Positions 8,130 through 20,195 are shown, counted from the stretch's first letter. The stretch is 64,000 nucleotides of DNA from Deltaproteobacteria bacterium HGW-Deltaproteobacteria-18 (GCA_002841885.1 PHBE01000011.1:1-64000), one strand, 5' to 3'. Notes: a model not told the origin generated them from the letters alone. A program made the numbers and translations.

Positions 8130-11064
8130 TCGCGCATTGCGAGGTTCGGCCATCGACCTTGATAATCATCGGAGAGGACAGACGCACGTGAGCCACGTGC
8201 CCCTCCCTGGCCACGAGCTCGTGGCCCTCCAGCCATCCCCAGTCGAAACGCTCGCCTTCCTTGCCCGACATCATAATGTAATTGATCCCAAGAGTGGTGA
8301 TGTTGTGGAAAAAGTGGGAACCTTGAGACGGTTCCACACGCAACTGCGCCGAAGCGGTCTCGACGATGGCCGAGACTCCGCAGATGTCGTTCCATGCCAC
8401 GGGAATGCCAAGCCAGCGATCCGCCGTGCCCCATCGTCCGGGGCCCACCAACAGATATTTGCGCCCTTCGGCCAAGAGCGAGGCGTTGATGCGCCCGATC
8501 TCCCCTGCGATCTGCACGGTTTTTTCGACCTCGAAGGCATCGGGTCGCACAAAGACGATATCCCGCACGTCGGTCTTCTCGGCGTTGCCCAGGGCGTGGG
8601 TGGACAGACAAAAGGCCCGCTCGCGGTCATGCTCGGTGATGGTGACCCGATTGAGATCTGCCCGGGCGGACATGGGCCGCAACTGGAGCAGGGAGAACAC
8701 GGGCCTGTGCGGCTTGTCCCGGTGGAGCCTGCAGGCGAATTCTATCTCCACGGGGCACCCCATGGCCGATTCCGCGACACCAAGAACATCGGCCAGGATC
8801 TCCGCCAGAGGCAGGATCTTGTGCTTCAGCACAGGGGCAAAAAGAAGAACACGCGGCCGGTCGGGGATGGAAGCGGTATCGCGAATGCGCCCCTCTTCCG
8901 GCAGAAAGGTCGAAGCCACCAGGGCCAGGGGGCCATCATCCTCGGCTTCGGTGATGTTGCGGCGGGAAAGGGAAAAATCCGTGCGCGGCCATGGCCAACG
9001 CTCAAGAGGCAGGCTGTAGAATTCGGTCTGAGCCGTGCGCAAAGCCAGCTCCACCGTGGGGCATTGGGGCAATATGTTAGGATACCTGGGCGAAAAACGC
9101 AGGGTCTGCCCACCGTCGACCACAATCTTGCCAAATCCGAAAGCGATCGTCGCCACCCCGTCCTCGGGCTTCATGCGCCCGAATGGATAATAATTGTAAG
9201 ACTGCGCCACCCCGGAAATGGCCGGATAGAAATATCCGTCGTAATCGTCTCCGATGACCTGTTGCACCAGCACGCCCATCTTCTCCTCGTCGGTGCGCTG
9301 ATTGACCCGACGCGAAAAGGCTTTGGGAGCCTGATAGAACGTGGAGGCGTAGACCTGCTTGATGGCCAGGATCAATTCCTGAAGCCGCACAGCTGGGTCG
9401 GGATGATTGTTGGGGATCATGATCGTGGAGTACAGCCCGGCATAGGCCTGATATTGGGCGTCTTCAAGAAGACTTGACGAGCGCACGGCCAGAGGATGGT
9501 GGACCTGCGCCAGATAGGCTTTGAGCTGATGGCTGAGCCACTTGGGAAAACGGGCCTTCTCGACGATCTTCAAGACCTCGTCATCCGGAAGATCCGTGCT
9601 GGACAAATATTTCAGATCATTGATCTTAACAAAGGAATCAAAACCCTCCGTCGAAATGCCCAGGGTCTTGGGCATGAAAAAATCCACCCCGGGATATTTT
9701 ACCGCCAAATCCGGAATCCTGTTCAGGATGGAAAACAGAAACGCCAGCCCGCGCGCCTTGCCGCCCATGGAGCCCTGGCCGATCTTGAAAAAATCCGTGG
9801 TTGGGTCGAAGTCTTTGGCATTGAAGTTTGCCACGATGCCCTTTTGCCGCTGCTGCCTCCTGGCCCGGATCATCTCGATGACGCCGCGCCGAAGGAGTTC
9901 CGGGGACGCGAAGTCCGATTCGCTCATGGGGCGCAGACGGTTGGCCAACTCGAATTCGGTGCGCGCAAAAAACCAACGCGAGAAATCATTGTGGCGGGAA
10001 TGATGGACCAAAGCCTCGGCAGGGATGGTTCTGAGCCTCTCCTCCAGCGCGTAGAGGCTTCCCGCCCGGGAAATTTCCTCGCCCTCCGGGCCGCGGAAAA
10101 TGAAATCCCCGAATCCCAGACGCTCCAGAACGAAAGCCCGCACATCCGCAAGCAGGCTGGGGGAGTTCTTGTCCACGAAGCTGGCTGGAATCTCCCGGGC
10201 TCTGCGGGCATTGGCCGGTTCGTTGCTCATCAGGAGCAGCGGGATGTCAAAACGCTGTGCCTTGATGGCGCCGAGCAGCTCAACTCCGGCCGAGGCGTCG
10301 AGTTTGCCGCCACGGGGGAAGCGCACATCGGAGAGCACCCCCAGCACATACGGCTCGAATTTTTTGAACAACGCCAGCGCGTCGTCGTAATTGTCGGCCA
10401 AAAGAATCTTGGGCCGGCAGCGCATGGTCAAGAGGCGGTGTTCCTGATTGAGACCCTCGCGGATGACGTCCTGGGTCTGGACGACCAACTCCCTGTACAG
10501 GATGGGCAAAAGACAGGACTGATAGCGGGGGGAATCCTCGACCACGATGATGACCCGGATTCCGACACTGACCGTGTCAAAATCCACGTTCATGGCGTCC
10601 TCTGCGTTTTTGACCAGAGCGACCAGAAGATCGGCGTTGCCGGTCCACACGAACTGGCGGTCTATGCCCTCGGCCGGGCTCTCCCCCGGCAGGAAAACCT
10701 CGCGGTGCGTCAGAAGATAGACAGGGATGCCAAGCCCGAGCTCCTTGATTTTCTGGCCCAGGGTCAAGGCCTCGCGCTCGGCCAATTGCGGCATGAGAAT
10801 GACCAGTTCGAACGGGCGCTGGTGCAGAAAGGCCAAGGCCTCCTCGGCGCTTGACGCCCAGGTCAGGCGCGGCGGACGACTCAGGTTCAGCCCCTGGTAC
10901 TCGGACACGATGCGCTCGGAGAGCTTGCAATCCTCTTCCATGACCCAGGCGTCGTAGGCTGTTGACACAAGAAGAATGTTCTGGACTTTCCTGGCCATGA
11001 GATCATGGAATTTTCTGAATTCCGAATCCTGGGCCGCAAGTTGCAAGGACGGCGTGAGGGACAT
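8020..11064 (-). CDS. Receiver-like domains fused to a PEP/pyruvate-binding (PPDK N-terminal) domain
   Basis: A 1014-residue protein. Residues 1-310 look like one degenerate and one better preserved response-regulator fold (VIIVVEDSPRYQSC about 175; VLSDVRFPRGG about 240; LLLMSNEP about 277). Residues 420-980 match the ATP-binding domain of PEP synthase/pyruvate phosphate dikinase (GQGSMGGKARGLAFL, AVRSSSLLEDAQ, MGVLVQQVIG, LVGPGRWGT). The phosphohistidine swivel and the PEP-binding barrel are absent, so it cannot run a complete PEP synthase reaction; a sensory or phosphotransfer role is only a guess. The last 30 or so residues are low in complexity and overlap the convergent argP-like gene. 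It is divergent from the Anbu module. GGAG precedes the ATG by 6 bases. Confidence 0.8.
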   Translation of the reverse strand: MSLTPSLQLAAQDSEFRKFHDLMARKVQNILLVSTAYDAWVMEEDCKLSERIVSEYQGLNLSRPPRLTWASSAEEALAFLHQRPFELVILMPQLAEREALTLGQKIKELGLGIPVYLLTHREVFLPGESPAEGIDRQFVWTGNADLLVALVKNAEDAMNVDFDTVSVGIRVIIVVEDSPRYQSCLLPILYRELVVQTQDVIREGLNQEHRLLTMRCRPKILLADNYDDALALFKKFEPYVLGVLSDVRFPRGGKLDASAGVELLGAIKAQRFDIPLLLMSNEPANARRAREIPASFVDKNSPSLLADVRAFVLERLGFGDFIFRGPEGEEISRAGSLYALEERLRTIPAEALVHHSRHNDFSRWFFARTEFELANRLRPMSESDFASPELLRRGVIEMIRARRQQRQKGIVANFNAKDFDPTTDFFKIGQGSMGGKARGLAFLFSILNRIPDLAVKYPGVDFFMPKTLGISTEGFDSFVKINDLKYLSSTDLPDDEVLKIVEKARFPKWLSHQLKAYLAQVHHPLAVRSSSLLEDAQYQAYAGLYSTIMIPNNHPDPAVRLQELILAIKQVYASTFYQAPKAFSRRVNQRTDEEKMGVLVQQVIGDDYDGYFYPAISGVAQSYNYYPFGRMKPEDGVATIAFGFGKIVVDGGQTLRFSPRYPNILPQCPTVELALRTAQTEFYSLPLERWPWPRTDFSLSRRNITEAEDDGPLALVASTFLPEEGRIRDTASIPDRPRVLLFAPVLKHKILPLAEILADVLGVAESAMGCPVEIEFACRLHRDKPHRPVFSLLQLRPMSARADLNRVTITEHDRERAFCLSTHALGNAEKTDVRDIVFVRPDAFEVEKTVQIAGEIGRINASLLAEGRKYLLVGPGRWGTADRWLGIPVAWNDICGVSAIVETASAQLRVEPSQGSHFFHNITTLGINYIMMSGKEGERFDWGWLEGHELVAREGHVAHVRLSSPMIIKVDGRTSQCAITPGNGAERGHGQAPQGAGCCTLGSGGSGSPEQCEL

Positions 11065-11256
11065 GTCTGTCTCCAGTGAAAACTGTGCGATGGAGCATTG
11101 AGCCTATGCAATTACCCCGCCCTTATGCAACGCGGCGGAGGCCTGAAATGCGGAGAAACATCACGTGCGAATGTTTGTTTTCAGGCACGTATTTGTTTAA
11201 ACCTTTGGCGCAGGACCACATTAAATTTACAATGATGTCAAAACCGGAGGCTGCTT

Positions 11257-12690
11257 ATGAAATTCACCGGCTATGATCTTGGGCCTTTTCATGACGAAAT
11301 GTTCTCGGCCCCCGGCGTTCCCCGCGACGGCACGAAGCTTCTGGTCGACAAAATCGAGTCGCTGCCCGAAGGCGAATTGTTCAGGCGACAGCAACAGGCC
11401 GAGCAGGCTCTCTACGACCTCGGCATAACCTTCACGGTCTATGGTCACGAACAGGGCACGGAAAAGATCTTCCCCTTCGACGTGGTCCCTCGCGTCATCG
11501 AAGCTAACGACTGGGACCATGTCGAAATAGGTCTCAAGCAGCGCATTTTTGCCCTGAATCTTTTTCTGGATGACATCTACCACAAACAGAAGATCATAAA
11601 AGACGGAGTCATTCCGCGCGAAATCATCGAAACGGCCGAGGGCTTTCTCCCGGCCTGCATGGGCATAAACCCGCCCCACGGGATCTGGTGCCATGTCACG
11701 GGCACGGACCTTGTGCGCGACGAGAGCGGAACCTTTTTCGTTCTGGAGGACAACCTGCGCTGCCCGTCCGGGGTGTCCTACGTGCTGGCCAACCGCAGTC
11801 TCATGAAACGGACCCTGCCCGAAGTTTTTGCGGCCTCGCGGGTACGTCCCGTGGACGACTACCCCGCCAAGCTCCTCAATCTCCTGCTGCGCATGGCCCC
11901 CAGAAGCGACTCCCAGCCCTGCGTGGCCCTGCTCACCCCCGGAATCTACAACTCCGCCTATTTCGAGCATTCCTTCCTCGCGCTGCAGACCGGCATCGAA
12001 CTGGTCCAGAACCAGGACCTCGTCGTTGAGAACGATTTTGTCTACATGCGCACGACCAAGGGCCTCAAAAAGGTGGACGTCATCTACCGCCGCCTGAACG
12101 ACGATTACCTCGATCCTCTGGTCTTCAGACCAGAGTCGCTTTTGGGCGTTCCGGGTATCATGGGCGCCTATCGCGCGGGCAATGTCTGCCTCGCCAATGC
12201 GCCGGGCACAGGGGTGGCTGATGACAAGGTCGTCTATGCCTATGTGCCCGAAATCATCCGCTACTACCTGGGAGAAGAGGCCTTCATCCCCAATGTTCCG
12301 ACCTATCTGTGCTGGCGGGACGAAGATCGGTCCTATGTGCTGGACAATCTTGAGACCATGGTCGTCAAGGCGGCCAACGAATCCGGCGGCTACGGCATGC
12401 TGGTCGGCCCGGCATCCACCAAGGCCGAGCGCGAGGATTTTGCAGGACGCATCAAGGCCAGACCACGCAACTACATCGCCCAGCCCGCGCTCATGCTCTC
12501 CCGAGCGCCGGTCATCGTCGGCGATCATTTTGAGGGCAGACATGTGGATCTGCGGCCCTACATCCTTCATGGCGGCGACGTACAGGTCATCCCCGGCGGC
12601 CTGACCAGGGTGGCCCTCAAGAAAGGATCGCTGGTGGTCAACTCCTCCCAGGGCGGCGGCAGCAAGGACACCTGGGTCCTCAAACATTAA
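11257..12690 (+). CDS. Circularly permuted ATP-grasp protein of the Anbu module
   Basis: A 477-residue protein of the circularly permuted ATP-grasp type 2 family (former DUF404/DUF407). Typical segments are [39 protein letters not shown] (about 165-185), [37 protein letters not shown] and PGGLTRVAL near the C terminus. Family members are presumed to form an amide or peptide bond at the cost of ATP; the substrate is unknown. It opens a tightly packed four-gene operon with alpha-E, Anbu and transglutaminase genes, with 16 bases to the next start. CCGGAGG lies just before the ATG. Confidence 0.9.
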   Translation: MKFTGYDLGPFHDEMFSAPGVPRDGTKLLVDKIESLPEGELFRRQQQAEQALYDLGITFTVYGHEQGTEKIFPFDVVPRVIEANDWDHVEIGLKQRIFALNLFLDDIYHKQKIIKDGVIPREIIETAEGFLPACMGINPPHGIWCHVTGTDLVRDESGTFFVLEDNLRCPSGVSYVLANRSLMKRTLPEVFAASRVRPVDDYPAKLLNLLLRMAPRSDSQPCVALLTPGIYNSAYFEHSFLALQTGIELVQNQDLVVENDFVYMRTTKGLKKVDVIYRRLNDDYLDPLVFRPESLLGVPGIMGAYRAGNVCLANAPGTGVADDKVVYAYVPEIIRYYLGEEAFIPNVPTYLCWRDEDRSYVLDNLETMVVKAANESGGYGMLVGPASTKAEREDFAGRIKARPRNYIAQPALMLSRAPVIVGDHFEGRHVDLRPYILHGGDVQVIPGGLTRVALKKGSLVVNSSQGGGSKDTWVLKH

Positions 12691-12706
12691 CTCCAAGGAC
12701 ACGCCC

Positions 12707-13684
12707 ATGCTTTCACGCGTTGCAAGCGCCATCTACTGGATGAGCAGATATCTGGAACGGGCCGGGAATCTGGCCCGCGTTGTCGAAGTCAACTGGCACC
12801 TGACTCTGGACCTGCAGGAATCCGAGAGCGGTGAATGGAAATCCCTCATCGAAGCCAGCGGGGATCAGGCCCTTTTCCAGGAACGATACGGGTATTACGA
12901 CGCGGCCTCGGTCATCACATTCCTGAGCTTCGACCGCGACTATCCCAACTCCATCGCGTCCTGCCTCTGGGCGGCCCGGGAGAACGCCCGCGCCATCCGC
13001 GAGGTCATTCCCTACGAAATGTGGAACTACATCAACATATTCTATCATCTCGTCCATGACGCCTCGACCCGCCCCCTGGAAGTGGTCGAGAACCCGTTTT
13101 CGTTCTGCCAGGAGATCAAGATGCGGGACTTCATCCTCGGCGGGATCGCGGCGGACGCCATGATCGAAGACGAAGCCTGGCACTTCGCGCGGCTCGGACG
13201 CCTCTTGGAGCGCTGTGACAAGACATCGCGCATCCTGGATGTCAGCTTCCACCATCTCCTGAAAGGACCGAGCGGCACGCAGCAACAGGGCGATTCCATC
13301 CACTGGATGGCCCTGCTTCGGGCCACCAGCGCCTTCAACGCCTTCCGGCGCTGCCGGGGACGCATCTCGCCCGAAAAGGTGGCGGACTTTCTTCTTTTTG
13401 AACATCATTTTTCGCGATCCATACTGTACGGACTCACGCACGCCCAGGCCTCCCTGCACTCCATCACGGGAACGAGGCTGAATTTTTTCACATGCGAGAG
13501 CGAACGCCTGCTCGGCCAACTCTGCGCAGACCTTTCCTACTTGACCATTGAAGACGTTTTCGCGCAGGGTCTGCATCGTTTCACGGACCGTTTGCAAACC
13601 CGCATGAATGCGGTCGACGCCCGCCTGGGAATCGAATTTTTCGGTTACGCGGCGCATGGACCGGAAACAAGGATGGAACAATGA
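12707..13684 (+). CDS. Alpha-E domain protein of the Anbu module
   Basis: A 325-residue, mostly helical protein of the alpha-E (former DUF403) family. It has the family's N-terminal signature MLSRVASAIYWMSRYLERAG, later WHFARLGRLLERCDKTSRIL near 160-180, and SRSILYGL near 235. The alpha-E family is regularly encoded beside permuted ATP-grasp and transglutaminase-like genes, and its biochemical role is not established. The stop overlaps the Anbu start by four bases (ATGA), indicating coupled translation. Confidence 0.9.
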   Translation: MLSRVASAIYWMSRYLERAGNLARVVEVNWHLTLDLQESESGEWKSLIEASGDQALFQERYGYYDAASVITFLSFDRDYPNSIASCLWAARENARAIREVIPYEMWNYINIFYHLVHDASTRPLEVVENPFSFCQEIKMRDFILGGIAADAMIEDEAWHFARLGRLLERCDKTSRILDVSFHHLLKGPSGTQQQGDSIHWMALLRATSAFNAFRRCRGRISPEKVADFLLFEHHFSRSILYGLTHAQASLHSITGTRLNFFTCESERLLGQLCADLSYLTIEDVFAQGLHRFTDRLQTRMNAVDARLGIEFFGYAAHGPETRMEQ

Positions 13685-14439
13685 CTTTTTGTCTCGGCAT
13701 CACGGTGGAAGACGGCCTGGTCGGCCTGGCGGACACCCGCATCACCGCCGGCAATGAAATGACCACGGCGCAGAAACTCAGCACCTATGAGACCCAGAGC
13801 GGGGCGGTCTTTTTCATGACCTCCGGCCTTCGCTCCCTGCGTGACAAGGTGGCCACCTACTTCGAGGAGGCCCTGGAGTCCGGACCCCCTCCGGACAAAC
13901 TCTACAAGGCCGTGAACCTCTTTGCCGGCCTCGTTCGGCGCGTGGCCAATGAAGACAAGGAGTATCTCGACGCCTCAGGGCTGCAGTTCAACATCCACAC
14001 CATCATGGGCGGACAGTTTTCGGCCGACGCCACGCACAAGCTCTTCCTGATCTACCCGCAGGGCAACTGGGTGGAGATCACCTCCGGCACTCCCTACCAT
14101 ATCATTGGCGAAACCGGCTACGGCAAGCCGGTCCTTGACCGGACCCTGAAACACGAGGACTCCATCCATTTCGCCCTCAAGGTCGGCTGCCTGGCCTTCG
14201 ACTCCACGCGAATCAGCGCCGCCGACGTGGATTTCCCTCTCGATGTGGTGGTCTATTCCAAGGGATCCTTTTCCCTCATCGAACATCGTTTCGAGCAAGG
14301 CGACCTGGCGCACATCTCCACCTGGTGGCAGGATCGGCTTCGTGAGAGCGTCCACGCCCTGCCCTCGGAATGGATCGACGCCATCGCGGCCAGCCTCTCC
14401 CCCAGCAGTCGCAAGCTGCACTCCAAAACCGAGGATTGA
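13681..14439 (+). CDS. Anbu, proteasome-type peptidase
   Basis: A 252-residue protein of the Anbu (ancestral beta subunit) branch of the proteasome/HslV superfamily. It begins MTFCLGITVEDGLVGLADTR, so removal of Met would expose Thr2, the expected N-terminal nucleophile. The segments ADTRITAGNEM, FFMTSGLRSLRDK and GETGYGKPVLDRTL follow the family pattern. Anbu proteins self-assemble into ring- or helix-like oligomers; their substrates are unknown. The length is normal. The gene overlaps its upstream neighbour by four bases and is three bases from the next. Confidence 0.92.
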   Translation: MTFCLGITVEDGLVGLADTRITAGNEMTTAQKLSTYETQSGAVFFMTSGLRSLRDKVATYFEEALESGPPPDKLYKAVNLFAGLVRRVANEDKEYLDASGLQFNIHTIMGGQFSADATHKLFLIYPQGNWVEITSGTPYHIIGETGYGKPVLDRTLKHEDSIHFALKVGCLAFDSTRISAADVDFPLDVVVYSKGSFSLIEHRFEQGDLAHISTWWQDRLRESVHALPSEWIDAIAASLSPSSRKLHSKTED

Positions 14440-14442
14440 GCG

Positions 14443-15294
14443 ATGCGCATCCGGGTGGAGCACGAAACCAGCTATCGCTTCAGCGGGCCCGTCTTCCTCG
14501 AGCCGCATCTGATCCGCCTCAAGCCCCGACAGGATGCAGGTCAGATGCTTGAAGATTTCAGCCTCAAGGTCAGCCCCGAACCTGCCGGCCAGTGCGAAAT
14601 CCTGGACGCATGCGGCAACGCCGCCCATTGGCTGTGGTTCGAGGGCATGTGGGAGGCGCTGGTGATCCGCACGGAATTCACGGCCCGCACCCTGCGCGAC
14701 AATCCCTTCGACTATCTGCTGCACCCGTGCGCCTTCACACTGCCTCTTGATCTTCCCGCCCTTGAACGCGAAGCCCTGCTGCCGTCTCTTGGGTCCGGCA
14801 GCCCCTCAACGCGCGGCCTTGCCAGGAAATTCATGGCCGAGGCAGGTGGCGACAGCATCCAATTCCTGAGCATTCTCAATGCCTGGATCTATCAGAACAT
14901 TACAATAATCCCCCGGCTCGAACCGGGCATCTTTACCACGGAGACCACGCTGCGGCATGGCCGTGGCGCTTGCCGCGATGTCAGCCTCGTCTTCATGGAG
15001 GTCTGCCGGGAGGCGGGAATCCCCGCCCGGTTCGTGTCCGGCTACCAGATCGGCGACCCCGGACAAACCGAGCGGGACCTGCACGCCTATCCGGAAGTCT
15101 ATCTGCCCGGAGCGGGCTGGCGCGGCTACGATCCCACTCTCGGACTTACGGTCGTCGGAGGCCATCTTGCCCTCTGCGCCGCCTCCGAACCGGAGCTGAC
15201 CGCTCCCATAACCGGCACGTACAGAGGCAACGCAACAAACGAACTTCTCCACAAAATTCACCTTGAAACCATGCCTGAAAAAACAAACGGCTGA
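14443..15294 (+). CDS. Transglutaminase-like cysteine peptidase of the Anbu module
   Basis: A 283-residue protein with the N-terminal beta domain (MRIRVEHETSYRFSGPVFLEP) and a transglutaminase-like core found in this gene neighbourhood. The catalytic triad is visible: Cys177 in GACRDVSLVF, His214 in DLHAYPEVY and Asp230 in YDPT. Family members are usually thought to be peptidases or amidases rather than cross-linking enzymes. There is no signal peptide, so it should work in the cytoplasm with the other module members. It is the last gene; its final codons overlap the terminator of the convergent gdhA. Confidence 0.9.
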   Translation: MRIRVEHETSYRFSGPVFLEPHLIRLKPRQDAGQMLEDFSLKVSPEPAGQCEILDACGNAAHWLWFEGMWEALVIRTEFTARTLRDNPFDYLLHPCAFTLPLDLPALEREALLPSLGSGSPSTRGLARKFMAEAGGDSIQFLSILNAWIYQNITIIPRLEPGIFTTETTLRHGRGACRDVSLVFMEVCREAGIPARFVSGYQIGDPGQTERDLHAYPEVYLPGAGWRGYDPTLGLTVVGGHLALCAASEPELTAPITGTYRGNATNELLHKIHLETMPEKTNG

Positions 15295-15315
15295 CCCTGT
15301 TTAAAGGATCAGCCG
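15276..15315 (-). terminator. Terminator of gdhA
   Basis: On the minus strand a stem CGGCTGA / TCAGCCG (complement of 15288-15315) is followed by TTTGTTTTTTC. It overlaps the 3' end of the convergent transglutaminase gene. Confidence 0.7.
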
Positions 15316-15347
15316 CAACGAGCAAACCAAGCAATTTTTCGGCTACA

Positions 15348-17373
<2,026 letters not shown>

Positions 17374-19506
17374 ATGGAACCGATACAGCTTGGATTTGAA
17401 CAGAGCCGCACCCTTCTGGACGCTTACGACATCCCCGTCCTGGGACGTATGGTCCGCACTTCGGAGCAGGCCGTTCGCGCCGCGCGGGAGCTCGGGTTCC
17501 CGGTGGCCATGAAAACGGTATCAAGTCAGATCATCCACAAGACCGATCTTGGCTGCGTGCTCCTCGACCTCAAGGACCAGACCGAGCTTGAGGCCGGGTA
17601 CAACCAGCTCATGGACAACGTCCGCGCCGCCGGAGTGACGGAAATCGACGGCATCCTGATTCAGCCCATGGTAAAGCCTGGTCTTGAAGTGCTCATCGGC
17701 GCCACTCAGGACGTCAGCTTCGGCCCCATGACCATGATCGGCTCAGGCGGACGTTTTGTCGAACTGCTGGTCGATGTGGCGCCGGGCATCGGCATTCTGG
17801 AGGAAGGCGAGGTACGGGCCATGCTGGACAGGACCCGGGCCGGACACATTCTGGATGGTTTTCGCGGACCGGCCCTGGACAAGCAGGCCGTCATCCGACT
17901 GGCCATGAACGTATCGCGCTTCATGTCCGAACACCCCGAGATTCATGAACTCGATCTGAATCCCGTCATCGTCTATGAAGAGGGCTTCGCCATTGTCGAC
18001 GCCCGGCTCATTGCCGGGGAACCGATCCATTATCCCCGCCAGACCGACATTTCACCGCAAAAGATGGCCAGCCTGCGCACGATTTTCAACCCTGCCTCGG
18101 TGGTCCTCTACGGAGCGTCGAACACCGGCACGGTGGGCGGCATCGTGCTCCAGAATCTGCGCCGCCTGGGCCGCATCTATCCCATCAACCCGCGCACGGA
18201 ATCTCTGCAGGGCCTGCGCTGCTACCCGAGCCTCGAAAGCCTGCCCGAGGTGCCCGAGATGGCGGTTTTCGTCATCAACTCGGAAACTGTGGTCCGCGAA
18301 TTCGAGAAGTTCTGCTTGGCCGGAGGCAAGGGCGCCATCATCATCAGCGACGGCTTCGCCGAATCCGGACGGCGGGAGCTTGAAGAGAGGCTGCGCAACC
18401 TCAGCCTGCAATACGGCGTCAGCTACATCGGCCCCAACTGTCTGGGCATCATCGACAATTTTTCGGGAGTGAACACCATGTTCATCCCCCCTCATCGCAC
18501 GGGGATCATCCGTGAACAGGGCGGAATAGGCATCATTTCCCAGAGCGGCGGCATCGGCATGGAACTCATGGAGATGCTCGAAGCCGACCGGGTGGGCATG
18601 GGTAAGTGGGTATCCTGCGGCAACTCCAGCAGCGTCGGCGTGGCGGAGATCCTGGCGCACATGGGGCAGGACGAGCGCATCGAGGTCATCGCCATCTACC
18701 TCGAAGGCCTGTCCGAAGGCCTCAAGCTGATGGAGATCGGACGGCAGGTAGCAGCCGAAAAGCCCGTGGTCATCATCAAGGGCGGGTCCGGCGGCGGCAA
18801 GGAGGCGACCATGTCCCACACCGCTTCGCTGGCGGGCAGTCACGAGGCCTTCCGGGCCTGCTGTTCACAGGCCGGATTCTATCTCATCGAAGACCTGACC
18901 GAAGACCCGAAGATCATGGTCAACGTGCTCTCCATCCTGACCACGCAGCCCAAGGCACAGGGCAAGCGTACAGCGGTGGTCAGCGTCGGCGGTGGCGCGG
19001 CGGTGCTCCTGGCCGACCAGATCACGGCCGAAGGCCTGGAGCTGGCCCGGTTCACCCCGCAGACCAGAAGGCGTTTGCAGGATCTGCTGCGCGAAAACAT
19101 CAAGGCCACAAACCCCGACGACCTGGAGCAGATGCTCGTCAACGTCGGCAACAATCCGCTTGACCTGCTGGGCAACTGCGATGACCGGCGGCTCATCCGC
19201 GCGCTGGAGATCATCGCGGACGATCCCGATACCGACGTCATTGTGGCCGCCATCTATCTTCAGGTACCCTATCTGTCCGAATATCTGGCCGAGCGGCTGG
19301 TGGAATTCCGACGCTCCATCGACAAGCCCTTCATCGTCTCCCCCCGCGGACTGTGCACCCATGTGACCAGGTTCCGGGAATCCCTCTACGCCAAACGGTT
19401 CCATACCTACACCGTGCCAATGGTCAAACCGCTCAGTATCGCGCTGGACATCTGGGAGCGCTACGACCGCAATTTCATGAGCGAAGCCGAGCTTCGCGAA
19501 GACTAG
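17374..19506 (+). CDS. Acyl-CoA synthetase (ADP-forming), fused subunits
   Basis: A 710-residue NDP-forming acyl-CoA synthetase with the beta-type ATP-grasp domain first (about 1-225: FPVAMKTVSSQIIHKTDLG, ELDLNPVIV) and the alpha part second: a CoA-binding Rossmann domain (NPASVVLYGASNTGTVGG, about 235) and succinyl-CoA-synthetase-like domains. His482 in MSHTASLAGS is the expected phosphohistidine. Such enzymes convert acetyl-CoA or other acyl-CoAs plus ADP and phosphate to the acid plus ATP; the acyl group is not determined. The domain order is the reverse of many fused archaeal enzymes. It is monocistronic, with a terminator directly downstream. Confidence 0.88.
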   Translation: MEPIQLGFEQSRTLLDAYDIPVLGRMVRTSEQAVRAARELGFPVAMKTVSSQIIHKTDLGCVLLDLKDQTELEAGYNQLMDNVRAAGVTEIDGILIQPMVKPGLEVLIGATQDVSFGPMTMIGSGGRFVELLVDVAPGIGILEEGEVRAMLDRTRAGHILDGFRGPALDKQAVIRLAMNVSRFMSEHPEIHELDLNPVIVYEEGFAIVDARLIAGEPIHYPRQTDISPQKMASLRTIFNPASVVLYGASNTGTVGGIVLQNLRRLGRIYPINPRTESLQGLRCYPSLESLPEVPEMAVFVINSETVVREFEKFCLAGGKGAIIISDGFAESGRRELEERLRNLSLQYGVSYIGPNCLGIIDNFSGVNTMFIPPHRTGIIREQGGIGIISQSGGIGMELMEMLEADRVGMGKWVSCGNSSSVGVAEILAHMGQDERIEVIAIYLEGLSEGLKLMEIGRQVAAEKPVVIIKGGSGGGKEATMSHTASLAGSHEAFRACCSQAGFYLIEDLTEDPKIMVNVLSILTTQPKAQGKRTAVVSVGGGAAVLLADQITAEGLELARFTPQTRRRLQDLLRENIKATNPDDLEQMLVNVGNNPLDLLGNCDDRRLIRALEIIADDPDTDVIVAAIYLQVPYLSEYLAERLVEFRRSIDKPFIVSPRGLCTHVTRFRESLYAKRFHTYTVPMVKPLSIALDIWERYDRNFMSEAELRED

Positions 19507-19530
19507 AGATCCCTGCCAAACGAGCACAAG

Positions 19531-19573
19531 AAAACCCGGCCTTTGCAAATTGCAACTGCCGGGTTTTCTTTCT
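19531..19573. terminator. Bidirectional terminator
   Basis: The stem AAAACCCGGC / GCCGGGTTTT is separated by 17 bases and followed by T-rich sequence on both strands. It serves the synthetase gene from the left and msrA from the right. Confidence 0.85.
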
Positions 19574-19595
19574 CGTTTTGCGCGTGCCCCTGGGG

Positions 19596-20186
19596 CTATT
19601 TTTTGGCTTCCGCCCCCCAAAGCTGCTTGAGTCGCTGATCGCGGCCGCAGCCCTGGCGATAGAAACGGTACCTCAGAGGATTTTTTTTGTAATAATCCTG
19701 GTGATATTCCTCGGCGGCATAAAACTCGGTGCGGGGCAGAATCTCGGTTGCTACCTTGAATCCCCGAGCCTCCTCAAGCTGGGCCATTGACGCTCTCGCG
19801 ATGGATTCTTCGGCCTCGTCCGCAAAAAATACGGCAGATCTGTACTGCGGGCCACGATCGCAGAACTGCCCTCCGGCGTCGGTGGGGTCTATGTTGCGCC
19901 AAAAAACATCAAGAAGCTTCCCAAAGTCAACCAACTCAGGATCATAGACCACCCGCATGGCTTCTAGATGCCCGCTGGTCCCGGACGAAACCTGTTCGTA
20001 GCTCGGATTTGGCGTCTGTCCGCCAGTGTAACCCGCCTCCGTTGCCAACACACCGGGCAGCGCGTCGAAAGGTCCTTCAAGACACCAAAAGCATCCGCCC
20101 GCGAAAACCGCCTCTTTATTCTGTGCAGCCACATTACCTCCAAACAAACCAAGTACCAGTAGTGCCAACGTCAACGCCAGTCGCAT
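19596..20186 (-). CDS. msrA: Peptide-methionine (S)-S-oxide reductase, exported
   Basis: A 196-residue MsrA with the catalytic motif GGCFWC (Cys32), EAGYTGG and the YYKKNP C-terminal region. Residues 1-21 form a cleavable signal peptide (hydrophobic stretch ending AAQ), so this copy repairs oxidised methionine outside the cytoplasm, which fits oxygen defence in an anaerobe. It is 9 bases downstream of the lipoprotein gene, in an apparent three-gene operon. The ATG is preceded by GGGAGGCCCT. Confidence 0.93.
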   Translation of the reverse strand: MRLALTLALLVLGLFGGNVAAQNKEAVFAGGCFWCLEGPFDALPGVLATEAGYTGGQTPNPSYEQVSSGTSGHLEAMRVVYDPELVDFGKLLDVFWRNIDPTDAGGQFCDRGPQYRSAVFFADEAEESIARASMAQLEEARGFKVATEILPRTEFYAAEEYHQDYYKKNPLRYRFYRQGCGRDQRLKQLWGAEAKK

Positions 20187-20195
20187 AGGGCCTCC

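Noticed and set aside
9496-10854. 452-codon open frame antisense to the PPDK-like gene
   Set aside because: No domain, no ribosome binding site, and the opposite frame is clearly coding.
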